From positions 1,116,001 through 1,180,000 of the forward strand of contig NZ_JBHUNX010000001.1 of the NCBI RefSeq assembly GCF_042685645.1: 64,000 nucleotides of DNA. The letters run 5' to 3'. Shown in pieces: positions 21,430 to 29,680 of this stretch (positions are counted from its first letter, which is position 1; the number at the start of each line of letters is the position of its first letter). A model generated the notes under the pieces. It was not told the origin of the DNA and made no database searches. It saw only the letters and a program-made list of their open reading frames with translations. The stretch comes from Salininema proteolyticum. Lineage in GTDB: Bacteria; Actinomycetota; Actinomycetes; Mycobacteriales; Micromonosporaceae. Made by a program: the position numbers and the translations under genes.

Positions 21430-22335
21430 CTACTGGTAGTTCTCCGGGCAGAAGTGCTCGGCGTTCTGGCCGTCGTCTGGGAGGTTGTCCTCTGCGGTGA
21501 AACCGAACGGACCCACCAACTCTTCCCACTTAGCAGTATCAGAGAGAAGCTCGGCGATCTTCTCGTTGTACTTGTCGCGGAAATCCTTGTCGTCGGCGTG
21601 GAAAACAGCTGCTCCAGCGCCGATGATCTCTTCTCCATCAGCGGTGGTCGGATAGAACGCATCGGTCACCTCGAGATCGGGCTCGGAATCCGCTTCGATC
21701 TGCAGGTTGATGGCGGTAAGCGCGATTGCATCGCAACGGCCGGCCTTGAGTTCAAGGATTAGCGCCGCCAGGTCGGACTGCGTGTTGATTCGTTCGTCAG
21801 CAAGGCCGAGTTCTTTGGCGTTGTCCTGCTCGGTTGTGCCGTTCATGACACCGATGACAGCATCCTCGTGGGCGACGATGCTCTGAATGTCGCTAAGATT
21901 CTTGGGGTTGCCTTTGGGAACCATGAGGCGGTCGGGCATGACGTAGTCAGGATCGGCGAAGGCCGCAGCGGCGCAGCGCTTCTCGTTAATGAACATGCCG
22001 GCGATGACGATGTCGTGGCCGTTTCCGAGACCGGGAATGAGTCCGTCCCAACCCGGGTCGACCCATTCGATGTTCTCCTCCTTGGCGCCGAACTGCTTGA
22101 GGATGTAGTTATGGACGGACACCGCGGTGCCTACGACATCGTCCAGCTCCGGGTCGAAGTAGGCGTAGGGGTTCTCGTTGCCGTAGGCGATCTTGATCTT
22201 GGTGTCGCTCAGATCTTCGCTCAGCTCGTCGCGTCCCGCTTTGGAACATCCGCTGGTCGCCAGGGCAAGTGCCGCCGCCCCTCCTCCGGTTGCCTTGATG
22301 ACGGTGCGTCGGTTGAGGTTGGTGCGCTGGGACAC
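21430..22335 (-). CDS. ehuB: EhuB-like substrate-binding lipoprotein
   Basis: 301 residues, solute-binding family 3. RRTVIKATGGGAAALALATSGC is a twin-arginine-type lipoprotein signal with the lipid-modified Cys in SGCS. The region WVDPGWDGLIPGLGNGHDIVIAGMFINEKRC matches the EhuB arrangement, including ERC and DPDYV in the following strand. It captures ectoine or hydroxyectoine outside the cell for EhuCD. The start is GTG 22335, eight bases after GGAG; GTG 22342 would overlap that site. Relaxed wobble composition extends through ehuB, ehuC and ehuD, suggesting acquisition by transfer or amelioration still under way. Confidence in the family is high, in the exact ligand moderate. Confidence 0.82.
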   Translation of the reverse strand: MSQRTNLNRRTVIKATGGGAAALALATSGCSKAGRDELSEDLSDTKIKIAYGNENPYAYFDPELDDVVGTAVSVHNYILKQFGAKEENIEWVDPGWDGLIPGLGNGHDIVIAGMFINEKRCAAAAFADPDYVMPDRLMVPKGNPKNLSDIQSIVAHEDAVIGVMNGTTEQDNAKELGLADERINTQSDLAALILELKAGRCDAIALTAINLQIEADSEPDLEVTDAFYPTTADGEEIIGAGAAVFHADDKDFRDKYNEKIAELLSDTAKWEELVGPFGFTAEDNLPDDGQNAEHFCPENYQ

Positions 22336-22537
22336 TGAAATCACTCCAGAAATTTTTCGGGTACCGCCCAGAGGCTACCGGGGGTCAGCAGTCATGTCCA
22401 TTAAAAACCCATAACAATTCACCGCAAAGCACCATTTATCAGCCCTCCGGAATTGTTGGAGTACAGAGTGTCACGTGATTTCGAGGATTGCGCGGATTTG
22501 CGATCGTCGCAGCATGGCCGTTGGTTCACGTCCCTGA

Positions 22538-22556
22538 TAGTATGAGTCTCATACTA
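22538..22556. promoter_or_regulatory. Perfect 19-bp palindromic operator
   Basis: TAGTATGAGTCTCATACTA is perfectly symmetric around a central T and lies 14 nt before the GTG start of the NAD(P)-binding protein, where a bound regulator would block initiation. The shape suits an HxlR, TetR or MarR dimer. The neighbouring marR gene shows no copy in its own promoter, so the cognate regulator is not identified. Confidence 0.7.
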
Positions 22557-22570
22557 CTTGAGGAGGTTTC

Positions 22571-23239
22571 GTGAAGATCGCGATAGTGGCCGCAACCGGC
22601 GCCACGGGCCGGAAGGTCGTCGACAGGGCTCTGGAAGCCGGGCACGAGGTCGTCGCCGTGGCGAGGACTCCGGAGAAGATCACCCAGGGCGTGGAGAAGG
22701 TCCGCGTGGACCTCTCCGACCCCGACATGGAGTCTCTGGGAGGGGCCTTCTCCGGAGTCGACGCGGTGGTCTCGGCCCTGGGGGCTACGTCGAAGGATCA
22801 GGCCAGAGCCCGCATCGCCGCCCGCGGCACCCGGGCCATCGTGGACGCGATGGGGGAGGCGGAGGTGAAACGCTTGGTAGTACTCAGTGCCGCACCCCTT
22901 CTCACGATCCCGACGAAGCGCCGCCCTGAACCCCCGAAGCACGACCCGGGGCACGGGTTCGGCATGAGAATCGGCGTTCGAATCGTCAAGGGGATTCTTC
23001 GCGAGCACTACGCGGATCTGGCGGAAATGGAGGGCGTAGTGGCCGATAGCAGTCTTGAGTGGACGGTTGTGCGGCCGCCGAACCTGGTCGGGAAACCGCC
23101 CCGGGGCGAATACCGCACCGGCTATGGATCGTCCCCTCAGAACGGCTCCAGCATATGCCGGGAGGACCTGGCGCGCTTCATGATCGATGTGATAGACGAC
23201 AAGCGTGCCGTGAGGGAGGCCCCGATAGCGGCCTGGTGA
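22571..23239 (+). CDS. NAD(P)-binding (NmrA/atypical SDR-like) protein
   Basis: 222 residues. The N-terminal Rossmann motif IVAATGATGRKVVDRALEAGHEVVAVAR binds NAD(P); the VVSALGATSKD and RLVVLSAAPL strands and the WTVVRPPNLVG segment are typical of NmrA/flavin-reductase-like atypical short-chain proteins. These act as NAD(P)H-dependent quinone or flavin reductases, or as redox sensors. GTG 22571 follows GAGGAGG, and a 19-bp palindrome overlies the promoter, so the gene is probably inducible. It converges on the marR gene with a four-base gap. The specific reaction is unknown. Confidence 0.82.
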   Translation: MKIAIVAATGATGRKVVDRALEAGHEVVAVARTPEKITQGVEKVRVDLSDPDMESLGGAFSGVDAVVSALGATSKDQARARIAARGTRAIVDAMGEAEVKRLVVLSAAPLLTIPTKRRPEPPKHDPGHGFGMRIGVRIVKGILREHYADLAEMEGVVADSSLEWTVVRPPNLVGKPPRGEYRTGYGSSPQNGSSICREDLARFMIDVIDDKRAVREAPIAAW

Positions 23240-23243
23240 GGCC

Positions 23244-23708
23244 TCAGCCGTCCGTTTCGGCGGAGACCGAGCGCTGCACGGTGGCGACCGCACGCTCCAG
23301 GAACGAGCCGATCGCGGCGACTTGGCCCTCGCCGTAGGAGGCGAGGATCCCGTCGACGTCGGCGGTCAGGGCGGCGTACTTCCGCAGGATCTCCGATTCG
23401 CGCTCGAGGTTGAAGGAGACTGTGACCGACCGCCGGTCCTTCGGGGAGGGTTCCCGCACGATCAGGTCGCGTTTCTCCAGTCGCGACAGGATGCCGGTGA
23501 CGGTGGCCCGGTGCAGGCCGGTCAGGTCGGCCAGCCGGCTGGGCTGCAGCGGCCCCTTGCGGTTGATGACGTCGAGGCAGTCCAGGTCGACCGGTTGGAT
23601 TCCGAGGTCGGCGCTGACGTGGTGGTTGAGCAGGGACAGCGTGACGACCAGTTCGCGCAGGGCGGCGGCGGGGCCGGCGGGATAGGCGGCCGCGGGTCGA
23701 TCGGTCAT
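23244..23708 (-). CDS. MarR-family transcriptional regulator
   Basis: 154 residues, winged helix in the centre: LQPSRLADLTGLHRATVTGILSRLEKRDLI is the recognition region and REPSPKDRRSVTVSFN the beta-wing with the conserved DRR. Flanking helices form the dimer interface. MarR proteins respond to phenolics, oxidants or drugs. No cysteine sensor is visible. The gene is convergent with the NAD(P)-binding protein, so a functional link is plausible only through location. Confidence 0.9.
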   Translation of the reverse strand: MTDRPAAAYPAGPAAALRELVVTLSLLNHHVSADLGIQPVDLDCLDVINRKGPLQPSRLADLTGLHRATVTGILSRLEKRDLIVREPSPKDRRSVTVSFNLERESEILRKYAALTADVDGILASYGEGQVAAIGSFLERAVATVQRSVSAETDG

Positions 23709-24014
23709 AGTGCCCGAGTCTAGCGATCACCGTCTCGGTGGGCGCCGCAGCTCGCCGTCGGTGACCGGACCGCACACCCGGACCGGGGCGGAGGGAGTCC
23801 GCCTCCGGGCGTTTCCTATGGAGGCACGGTCAGGGCGGTGAGAGTCGGCCGCGACCGGGCGCCGCGCCCTCCGAATTGGTCCGCTGTGGAGAGCGCGGCC
23901 CCCGGTCTGCCTCGGAACCGGCTGTTCCCCTTGCCGGTCCCGCTCCTCCGCGCGCCGGGCCACTGGTCGGCGAGCGGAAGTCCGTTGGCCCCGGCCCGGA
24001 GGCCGGGGACTGTG
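23709..24014. other. Intergenic region between marR and the purine permease
   Basis: No gene seen. It holds the marR promoter region next to 23709 and a hairpin, CCCCGGCC-CGGA-GGCCGGGG at 23989-24008, just after the permease stop, which can end that transcript. The middle part is G/C-rich without recognisable structure. Confidence 0.55.
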
Positions 24015-25433
24015 TCAGGCCCCCATCATCGGGAGCACGAAGTACAGCGCGCACACGACGGACAGCCCCCAGAGGAACAGCCCGGGCTCTCGCCACTTGC
24101 CCTTGACGGCCTTGATGACGACGTAGGCGATCACGCCCGCCGAGACTCCGGCCGTCACCGAGTAGGTGAAGGGGATGAGGGCGACGATGAGGAAGGTCGG
24201 GATGGTGATCTCGAAATCGCCCCAGTCGATGTTCTTGGCCTGCATGATCATGAGCGAACCGACCAGCACCAGGGCGGGGGCGGCGGCCTGCTGCGGGACG
24301 AGCTCCACCACGGGGGTGAAGAACATCGTCCCGAGGAACATTCCCCCGGCCATGAGGCTGGCGAGCCCGGTGCGCGCCCCGTCGTGGACGCCGGTCACCG
24401 ACTCGACGTAGACGGCGTTGGCGCCCGACGAGGTGAGGCCGCCGAAGGCGTGGGCTGCTCCGTCCACCGACAGCAGCCGGCGGAGGTTGCGCACCTTCCC
24501 GTTCTCGTCGGTCATGCCCGCGTCGTGGCCGCAGGCCATGATGGCGCCCATGGCGTCGAAGAAGCCGGACAGCAGCAGGGTGAACGTCAACAGCAGCAGG
24601 GTGAGAACGCCGATGCCGGTGATGGCGCCGATGGGGTCGGCGGAACCGAGGAGCGAGAAGTCCGGCAGGCTGGTCACGCTGGAGGGCACCGTGGGCTCCA
24701 CCAGTCCCCACTCCTCGGGCTCGGCCAGGGACGACCCGACGATCGCGGCGACGGTGGCGGAGAGGATGGCGATGACCATGGCGCCCGGGACGTGGCGGAC
24801 GAACAGGGAGATCATGATGATCAACCCGATGACGAACACGGCGATGGGCCAGCCGCCCAGGACGCCGTCGTGCCCCAGCTGGACGGGCACCTCGGTGCCT
24901 GCCGAGTCGGGCCGGCGGGTCACGAACCCGGCGTGGACCAGGCCGATGAGGGAGAGGAACATCCCCAGCCCCATGGTGATGCCGAAGCGGAGGTCCTTGG
25001 GGATGGCGTTCATGATCTTGGTCCGGACCCCGGTGAGCGCCAGGACGAAGACGATGAGGCCCTCGATGACGATCAACCCCATGGCCTGAGCCCAGGTCAC
25101 CTGGGGCACGACCTGGTAGGTGAGGACGGCGGTGACGGACAGGGCCGTCGCCAGCGCCAGGGGCACCCGGCCCACCAGGCCCATGACGATGGTCGCCAGG
25201 CCCGCAGAGAGGGCGGTCATGGTGGTGAGTGCGGAGTGGGAGAGGTACTCGCCGTTGACGTCGGCGGCGCCAGAGAGGATGAGGGGGTTGAGGATGATGA
25301 TCTGGGCCATCGACATGAACGTCGTCAGCCCGGCCCGCAGTTCGCGCGGGACGGTCGTCCCCCGGGAGGTCAGGCCGAAGAAGCGGTCGACGCCCCTCGG
25401 TCGGGTCTTCTGTTCCGGCTCGGTCGCTGTCAT
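24015..25433 (-). CDS. NCS2-family purine (guanine/hypoxanthine/adenine) permease, AzgA/PurP type
   Basis: 472 residues with 12-14 membrane segments. AzgA/GhxP-type signatures: FFGLTSRGTTVPRELRAGLTTFMSMAQIIILNP at the N-terminus, GLGMFLSLIGLVHAGFV, and SGANAVYVESVTGVHDGARTGLASLMAGGMF in the substrate-site helices. It would bring in guanine, hypoxanthine or adenine with protons. ATG 25433 is preceded by GGAG. It is divergent from a PucR-type regulator across a 298-nt region; PucR proteins control purine use, which supports the assignment. Together with the urate oxidase gene it hints at purine catabolism. Confidence 0.9.
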   Translation of the reverse strand: MTATEPEQKTRPRGVDRFFGLTSRGTTVPRELRAGLTTFMSMAQIIILNPLILSGAADVNGEYLSHSALTTMTALSAGLATIVMGLVGRVPLALATALSVTAVLTYQVVPQVTWAQAMGLIVIEGLIVFVLALTGVRTKIMNAIPKDLRFGITMGLGMFLSLIGLVHAGFVTRRPDSAGTEVPVQLGHDGVLGGWPIAVFVIGLIIMISLFVRHVPGAMVIAILSATVAAIVGSSLAEPEEWGLVEPTVPSSVTSLPDFSLLGSADPIGAITGIGVLTLLLLTFTLLLSGFFDAMGAIMACGHDAGMTDENGKVRNLRRLLSVDGAAHAFGGLTSSGANAVYVESVTGVHDGARTGLASLMAGGMFLGTMFFTPVVELVPQQAAAPALVLVGSLMIMQAKNIDWGDFEITIPTFLIVALIPFTYSVTAGVSAGVIAYVVIKAVKGKWREPGLFLWGLSVVCALYFVLPMMGA

Positions 25434-25731
25434 AGGATCTCCGGTCGGTTGTCGGGAGAGCCGACGCGGTGCCCGAAGGCGCTCTCCATGGTCTTGCGGC
25501 AATGGAAGATCGAGAGTGTGACCCCCGACATTCGGTTCACCACGAGTTAAATCGATATTTCTTTTTGCAGCAATGTAGATTCCTACGAATAGGAGCGCCG
25601 CTTCGGGCCCTCTCTTCGGAGGATTCTCCATGGGTCGTCCCCTGAACCGGTGATTTCATGGACTCGGGGCCGAACCGGGTTCCGGAAGACCCCCTTGTTA
25701 GCATGTGGACCACGTCACGAGGAGGTGCGTC

Positions 25732-27246
25732 ATGAGACTGGATTCCCTAACCGCCGCTCCCGAACTGGGAATGACAGTGGTGGAGGGCCGCGCACGACTG
25801 GGCCGCTCCATCCGCTGGGTGGTCCCGACCGACCTCGGCCACCCGGGACGCTACCTCAGCGGGGGAGAACTCGTCCTCACCCGCCTGCTGTGGCACGAGA
25901 AGCCGGGCGACTCCGAGAGGTTCGTGGCCGAACTGGCCGAGGCCGGAGCGACGGCCCTGGGCGCCTGCGGGCCTGAAGGGGGCGCGATCCCCGAGGACCT
26001 CCGCGAGGCCTGCCGCAAATGGGGGCTGCCCCTCTTCGCCGTGGAGCCGACGGTCGCCTTCTCGGACATCACCGAGTTCGTGGCCCGCCGCCTCGTCGCC
26101 GACCGCTCGGGCGACCTGGCCGAGCTGCTCGACCGCTACCGCCGCGTCATCATGGGCGGGCGCAGCCTCGAGTCCGTGCTCGATCTGGTGGCCAAGGAGG
26201 CCGGCATCGAGTGCCAGGTCATCTCCCCGACCGGCCGCACCGTCCACGGCAGCGAGACGGAGAACTTCCTGCCCCTGGGCGGCGCGGAGAGCGTCGAAGT
26301 AGCCGCCAAACTCCTCAAGGGAGGAACCCTGCCGAGGCGGGTGCGCTCCTCCAGCGGACGGATACTGTCCGCCTTCGGCGCCGGGGACTCCCGCCACACC
26401 GGGTGGTTCGTCCTCGTGGAAGAGGACCACCGCGCCTGGACCCCCGAACGGCGCTCGCTGATGGACCAGCTGACGACCATCGTCGGTTGGGGCCCGCGCC
26501 AGGCGAGGCAGCGCCCGCAGGCCGACCTCGACCTCATCGCCGACCTCAAAGCGGAGGCCCCCGAGTCCGTCCTGGAGGCCTCGTGCCGCCGCGCGGGCAT
26601 CGACCCGGGCGGACACCTGACCGTCTGCGTAGTGCGCTGCGACTCGCCGGACCTGGCCGCCTCGGCCGTCGAGGAGGTCGTCGGCTCGCAGTCGGTGCAC
26701 TGCGCGTGGCTGACCAAGGGGGACACGACCGTAGCCGTCGCCGAGCTGGACGACGAGTACGAGGCGTTCTACCGCGCCGTCCGCGCCCGGGCCGCCGCCC
26801 TGTCGGCCGGCATGAACGACACCGTCCGGGTGGGCATCGCCAGCCCGGTCTCCGGCACGGCCAAGCTCACCGCAGCCCTGGCCGAGGCCTCTTTCGCCAG
26901 CCGCCTGGCCGGGGAGCGCGGCGCCGGCGTCACCGTCGCCGACGAGAGTGAGCTGACCTCCCACGAGCTGCTCCTGTCGGTCGTGCCCGACGAGTTGAAA
27001 CAGGCCTTCCTCCGCCGGACCCTGGAGCCGGTCCTCGCCTACGATCGCCGCCACCGCTCCGAACTGACCAAGACCCTCACCGAGTTCCTCCGGGGCAACG
27101 GCTCCTGGAGCCGCTGCGCCTCCCACCTCCACCTGCACGTCAACACCCTGAGGTACCGCATAGAACGCATCGAGAAGCTCACCGGCCGGGACATGGCCAA
27201 GATCCGCGACCGCGTGGACCTCTACCTGGCCGTCCAGATGCTGTAG
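25732..27246 (+). CDS. PucR-family transcriptional regulator
   Basis: 504 residues. An N-terminal PucR sensor domain (about 1-125, GMTVVEGRARLGRSIRWVVPTDLGHPGRYLSGGELVLTR) is followed by a central linker/GAF-like part. The C-terminal helix-turn-helix is of the PucR C-terminal type: TLTEFLRGNGSWSRCASHLHLHVNTLRYRIERIEKLTGRD. Members activate purine catabolic or transport genes in response to allantoin-like or nucleotide signals. ATG 25732 follows GAGGAGG. Divergence from the purine permease makes that gene its likely target. Confidence 0.9.
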   Translation: MRLDSLTAAPELGMTVVEGRARLGRSIRWVVPTDLGHPGRYLSGGELVLTRLLWHEKPGDSERFVAELAEAGATALGACGPEGGAIPEDLREACRKWGLPLFAVEPTVAFSDITEFVARRLVADRSGDLAELLDRYRRVIMGGRSLESVLDLVAKEAGIECQVISPTGRTVHGSETENFLPLGGAESVEVAAKLLKGGTLPRRVRSSSGRILSAFGAGDSRHTGWFVLVEEDHRAWTPERRSLMDQLTTIVGWGPRQARQRPQADLDLIADLKAEAPESVLEASCRRAGIDPGGHLTVCVVRCDSPDLAASAVEEVVGSQSVHCAWLTKGDTTVAVAELDDEYEAFYRAVRARAAALSAGMNDTVRVGIASPVSGTAKLTAALAEASFASRLAGERGAGVTVADESELTSHELLLSVVPDELKQAFLRRTLEPVLAYDRRHRSELTKTLTEFLRGNGSWSRCASHLHLHVNTLRYRIERIEKLTGRDMAKIRDRVDLYLAVQML

Positions 27247-27431
27247 GGAGGCCTCCACGGCCCCTGGTAGCGACACCGGCCCTAGACGTCAAAGCACGGG
27301 AAACCTACCCGCCGGGGTCCGCGCCGTCCTACGATAACCGCACGGGGACGGCCCGCCCGCGGCGGCGCCGTCCGGCACATCCCCGACGGGGCAGCGACCG
27401 CGCACGCCAGGCGCTTTCGAGGAGGCATCAC

Positions 27432-28601
27432 ATGCCAATGGACGCTGAGACGCGCAGGAGTCTCATCTCTCTCCAGGACGACGCGGGAGTCCTCTCCCTC
27501 TACGTCAACGCCGACCCCAAGCAGGAGGCGAGCCAGCCGCCCTGGGCGGTCCGGCTGGAGCACGGGCTCAAGAAGCTCGTCGAGGCCAGCGACAACCACA
27601 CCCGGAAACTCCTGGTCAAACGGCTGGACGAACGGAGTCTCGACCTGGAGAGGCTGGTTCGCCCCTCCTCGCCCGGACGCGGGCGGGCCCTCTTCGTGAC
27701 CCTCAGCGACGGCAGGGACTTCGCCGTCGAGATGCAGAACGCCCTCACCGACCGCATCGCCCTCGCCCCGAGGGCCCACCTGAGCCCCATGATCGGCGCC
27801 TGGGCGGAGGGCTCCCCCTCCGGCGTCGTGCTCGTCGACGGCAAGGGCCTGCGAGTCGTCGACTACCGCTTCGGGATCGCCGAGGACGTCGACGACCTGG
27901 AGTTCGTCCTGGACACCGGTGAATGGCGCCGTCTCCAGGGCCCGTCCAAGGCCCGCAGCGTCGGAGGCGGGCAGAGCGGGCAGAGCTCGAACTCGCAGAC
28001 CGACCTGTTCGACTACAAGGTCGCCGAGCACCTGCAGAGGTTCCTCGCGGCGGCGCACACGCGCCTGTCGGAGTACGTGGAGACCTACGGCTGGGAGTTC
28101 CTCGTCGTCACCGGGGAGCCCGACCTCGTCGAGGCCACGGCCAAACACCTGGGCAAGGGCTCCGTCAAGGCGACCGTGGTCCCCTCCAAGCTCGTTCTCG
28201 GGAACTTCACCGCGCCCCAGGTCGGCGAGGCGGTGGCGGGAGAACTCGCCGAGGCGCGCCGCCGCCGGGACGACCGGCGGATCGAGGAGTTCAGGGAGAA
28301 GCCCTCGCGCAAGGCCTCGGGCGCCGAGGAAGTGCTCAACGCCCTGCTGGAGAAGCGCGTCGAAAAGCTCTACCTGGAGCGCGACACGGTATGGAGCGGG
28401 CAGACGATCGCCCCGGGGACGGTCCTGGCCGAGCAGGTCGCCCTGGAGGACGAGGACCAGTCCGAGGCGGCGGCGCAGGCGGAGCTCGGCGAGCAGATGA
28501 TCGAGCGCGCCATAGCCACCGACGCGGAGGTCGCCGTCCTGGCCGGCAACGGCGGCCTGCCGGAGGGGACCGGGGGCGTCGGCGCGATCCTGCGCTGGTG
28601 A
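27432..28601 (+). CDS. baeRF10-type (eRF1/Vms1-like, VLRF1-related) ribosome-associated release-factor-like protein
   Basis: 389 residues. The layout of an N-terminal alpha/beta domain starting LQDDAGVLSLYVNADP, a central VVLVDGKGLRVVDYRFG part, a helical linker (about 195-310) and a C-terminal L7Ae-like end with VAVLAGNGGLPEGTGGVGAILR matches the bacterial archaeo-eukaryotic release factor family 10. Relatives cleave peptidyl-tRNA on stalled ribosomes. The usual GGQ-type loop cannot be assigned with certainty. ATG 27432 follows GAGGAGG. It is a single gene between the pucR gene and an iron-box promoter. Confidence 0.75.
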   Translation: MPMDAETRRSLISLQDDAGVLSLYVNADPKQEASQPPWAVRLEHGLKKLVEASDNHTRKLLVKRLDERSLDLERLVRPSSPGRGRALFVTLSDGRDFAVEMQNALTDRIALAPRAHLSPMIGAWAEGSPSGVVLVDGKGLRVVDYRFGIAEDVDDLEFVLDTGEWRRLQGPSKARSVGGGQSGQSSNSQTDLFDYKVAEHLQRFLAAAHTRLSEYVETYGWEFLVVTGEPDLVEATAKHLGKGSVKATVVPSKLVLGNFTAPQVGEAVAGELAEARRRRDDRRIEEFREKPSRKASGAEEVLNALLEKRVEKLYLERDTVWSGQTIAPGTVLAEQVALEDEDQSEAAAQAELGEQMIERAIATDAEVAVLAGNGGLPEGTGGVGAILRW

Positions 28602-28657
28602 TCCGGCCGGGGCGCGGCGGGCGCACGGAAAATCCGGACCCGCCCTTGCCCCTCTGG

Positions 28658-28676
28658 TTAGGTTAGGCTATGCTAA
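28658..28676. promoter_or_regulatory. IdeR/DmdR iron box
   Basis: TTAGGTTAGGCTATGCTAA matches the actinobacterial iron-box consensus TTAGGTTAGGCTAACCTAA at 17 of 19 positions. It covers the putative -10 (TAGGTT) and the ATG of the following EEP-family gene, so Fe-loaded IdeR would block both transcription start and elongation. The site is strong evidence of iron repression of the gene downstream. Confidence 0.82.
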
Positions 28677-29680
28677 GTTCTGGATATAGGGCAACGGGGG
28701 CTTCGGAGGCGCTCACCTCCTCCGAAGCCTCGCCTATTCTTCGAGGCCGCCCCCTTCCCCAGCGGCTCATCGGGCCCTCTTCCCCTCCCGACATCCACGT
28801 CATGACGTTCAACCTCCGCCGCTCCGTGCCCTTCGCCTACGTCAGGGAATGGCCGCGCCTGCGCCGCCAGTGGTGGTGGCGCTCCCGCCTGGTGCGCCGC
28901 CTCATCGCGGCCGAGAGACCCGACATCCTCGCCCTTCAGGAAGCGCGCCCCCGGCAGGTGCGGTCGCTGGCCCGCGCCTTCCCCGACTATGCCGTCGCCG
29001 TCAAGCCCCGGTCCCACCGCCGCAACGACGAGGCCGTGCCCGTCCTCTGGCTCAAGAACCGCTTCAGCGGCGGGCGCCCGCGCTTCGCCTGGCTCTCCGA
29101 CACCCCGACCGTCGTCGGCTCGCGCACCTGGGGCAACAGGCTTCCCCGCATGACCACCGAGGTGCCCCTCACCGACCGCTCCACCGGACGGGCCCTCCTG
29201 GTGGTCAACACCCACCTGGACAACGGCTCCGTCCCGGCCCGGAGGCGCAGCGCGGACGCCATAGCCGCCACGGCCCGGCGCGCCGACACGCCCGTGGTGG
29301 TCACCGGAGACTTCAACTGCGGACCCGACTCCGCCCCGCACGAGGTCGTCACCCGCGGCCGGCTCGAGGACTCGTGGGACACCGCCAAGATCCGCCTCAC
29401 CCCCGAATGGCGCACCCACAACGGATGGCGCCCCGAACCGACCGAGGAGGGCGCCCGCATCGACTGGATCCTCGTCAGCGGCGACGCGGCCGTCGAGAAG
29501 GCGGGGGTGAACACCTACGCCCAAGGCAAGGACACGCCCTCCGACCACTGGGCGGTGCAGGCTCTGATCACCCTGCGCCCCAACGGGCAACGGCGAACAT
29601 TGTTACCGGACGGTGACGTCCGCGCCGCCCAATTCACATACGAGCCCCCGATAATGGAGGAATGTCCACCCCCGGCATGA
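28670..29680 (+). CDS. Endonuclease/exonuclease/phosphatase (EEP) family hydrolase under iron control
   Basis: 336 residues from ATG 28670. The core begins at IHVMTFNLR (near residue 42) with Asn for metal binding, then LALQEARP (metal Glu), VVNTHLDNGS, VVTGDFNCGPDS (catalytic Asp/Asn) and PSDHWAV (catalytic His). Family members are Mg-dependent phosphodiesterases acting on nucleic acids, lipids or phosphate esters. There is no clear signal peptide. ATG 28670 lies inside the iron box and would be leaderless; ATG 28802 is possible but would cut the first core strand. It is coupled by ATGA to the next gene. Iron regulation suggests a role in iron starvation or phosphate-ester scavenging; the substrate is unknown. 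Confidence 0.82.
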   Translation: MLSSGYRATGASEALTSSEASPILRGRPLPQRLIGPSSPPDIHVMTFNLRRSVPFAYVREWPRLRRQWWWRSRLVRRLIAAERPDILALQEARPRQVRSLARAFPDYAVAVKPRSHRRNDEAVPVLWLKNRFSGGRPRFAWLSDTPTVVGSRTWGNRLPRMTTEVPLTDRSTGRALLVVNTHLDNGSVPARRRSADAIAATARRADTPVVVTGDFNCGPDSAPHEVVTRGRLEDSWDTAKIRLTPEWRTHNGWRPEPTEEGARIDWILVSGDAAVEKAGVNTYAQGKDTPSDHWAVQALITLRPNGQRRTLLPDGDVRAAQFTYEPPIMEECPPPA

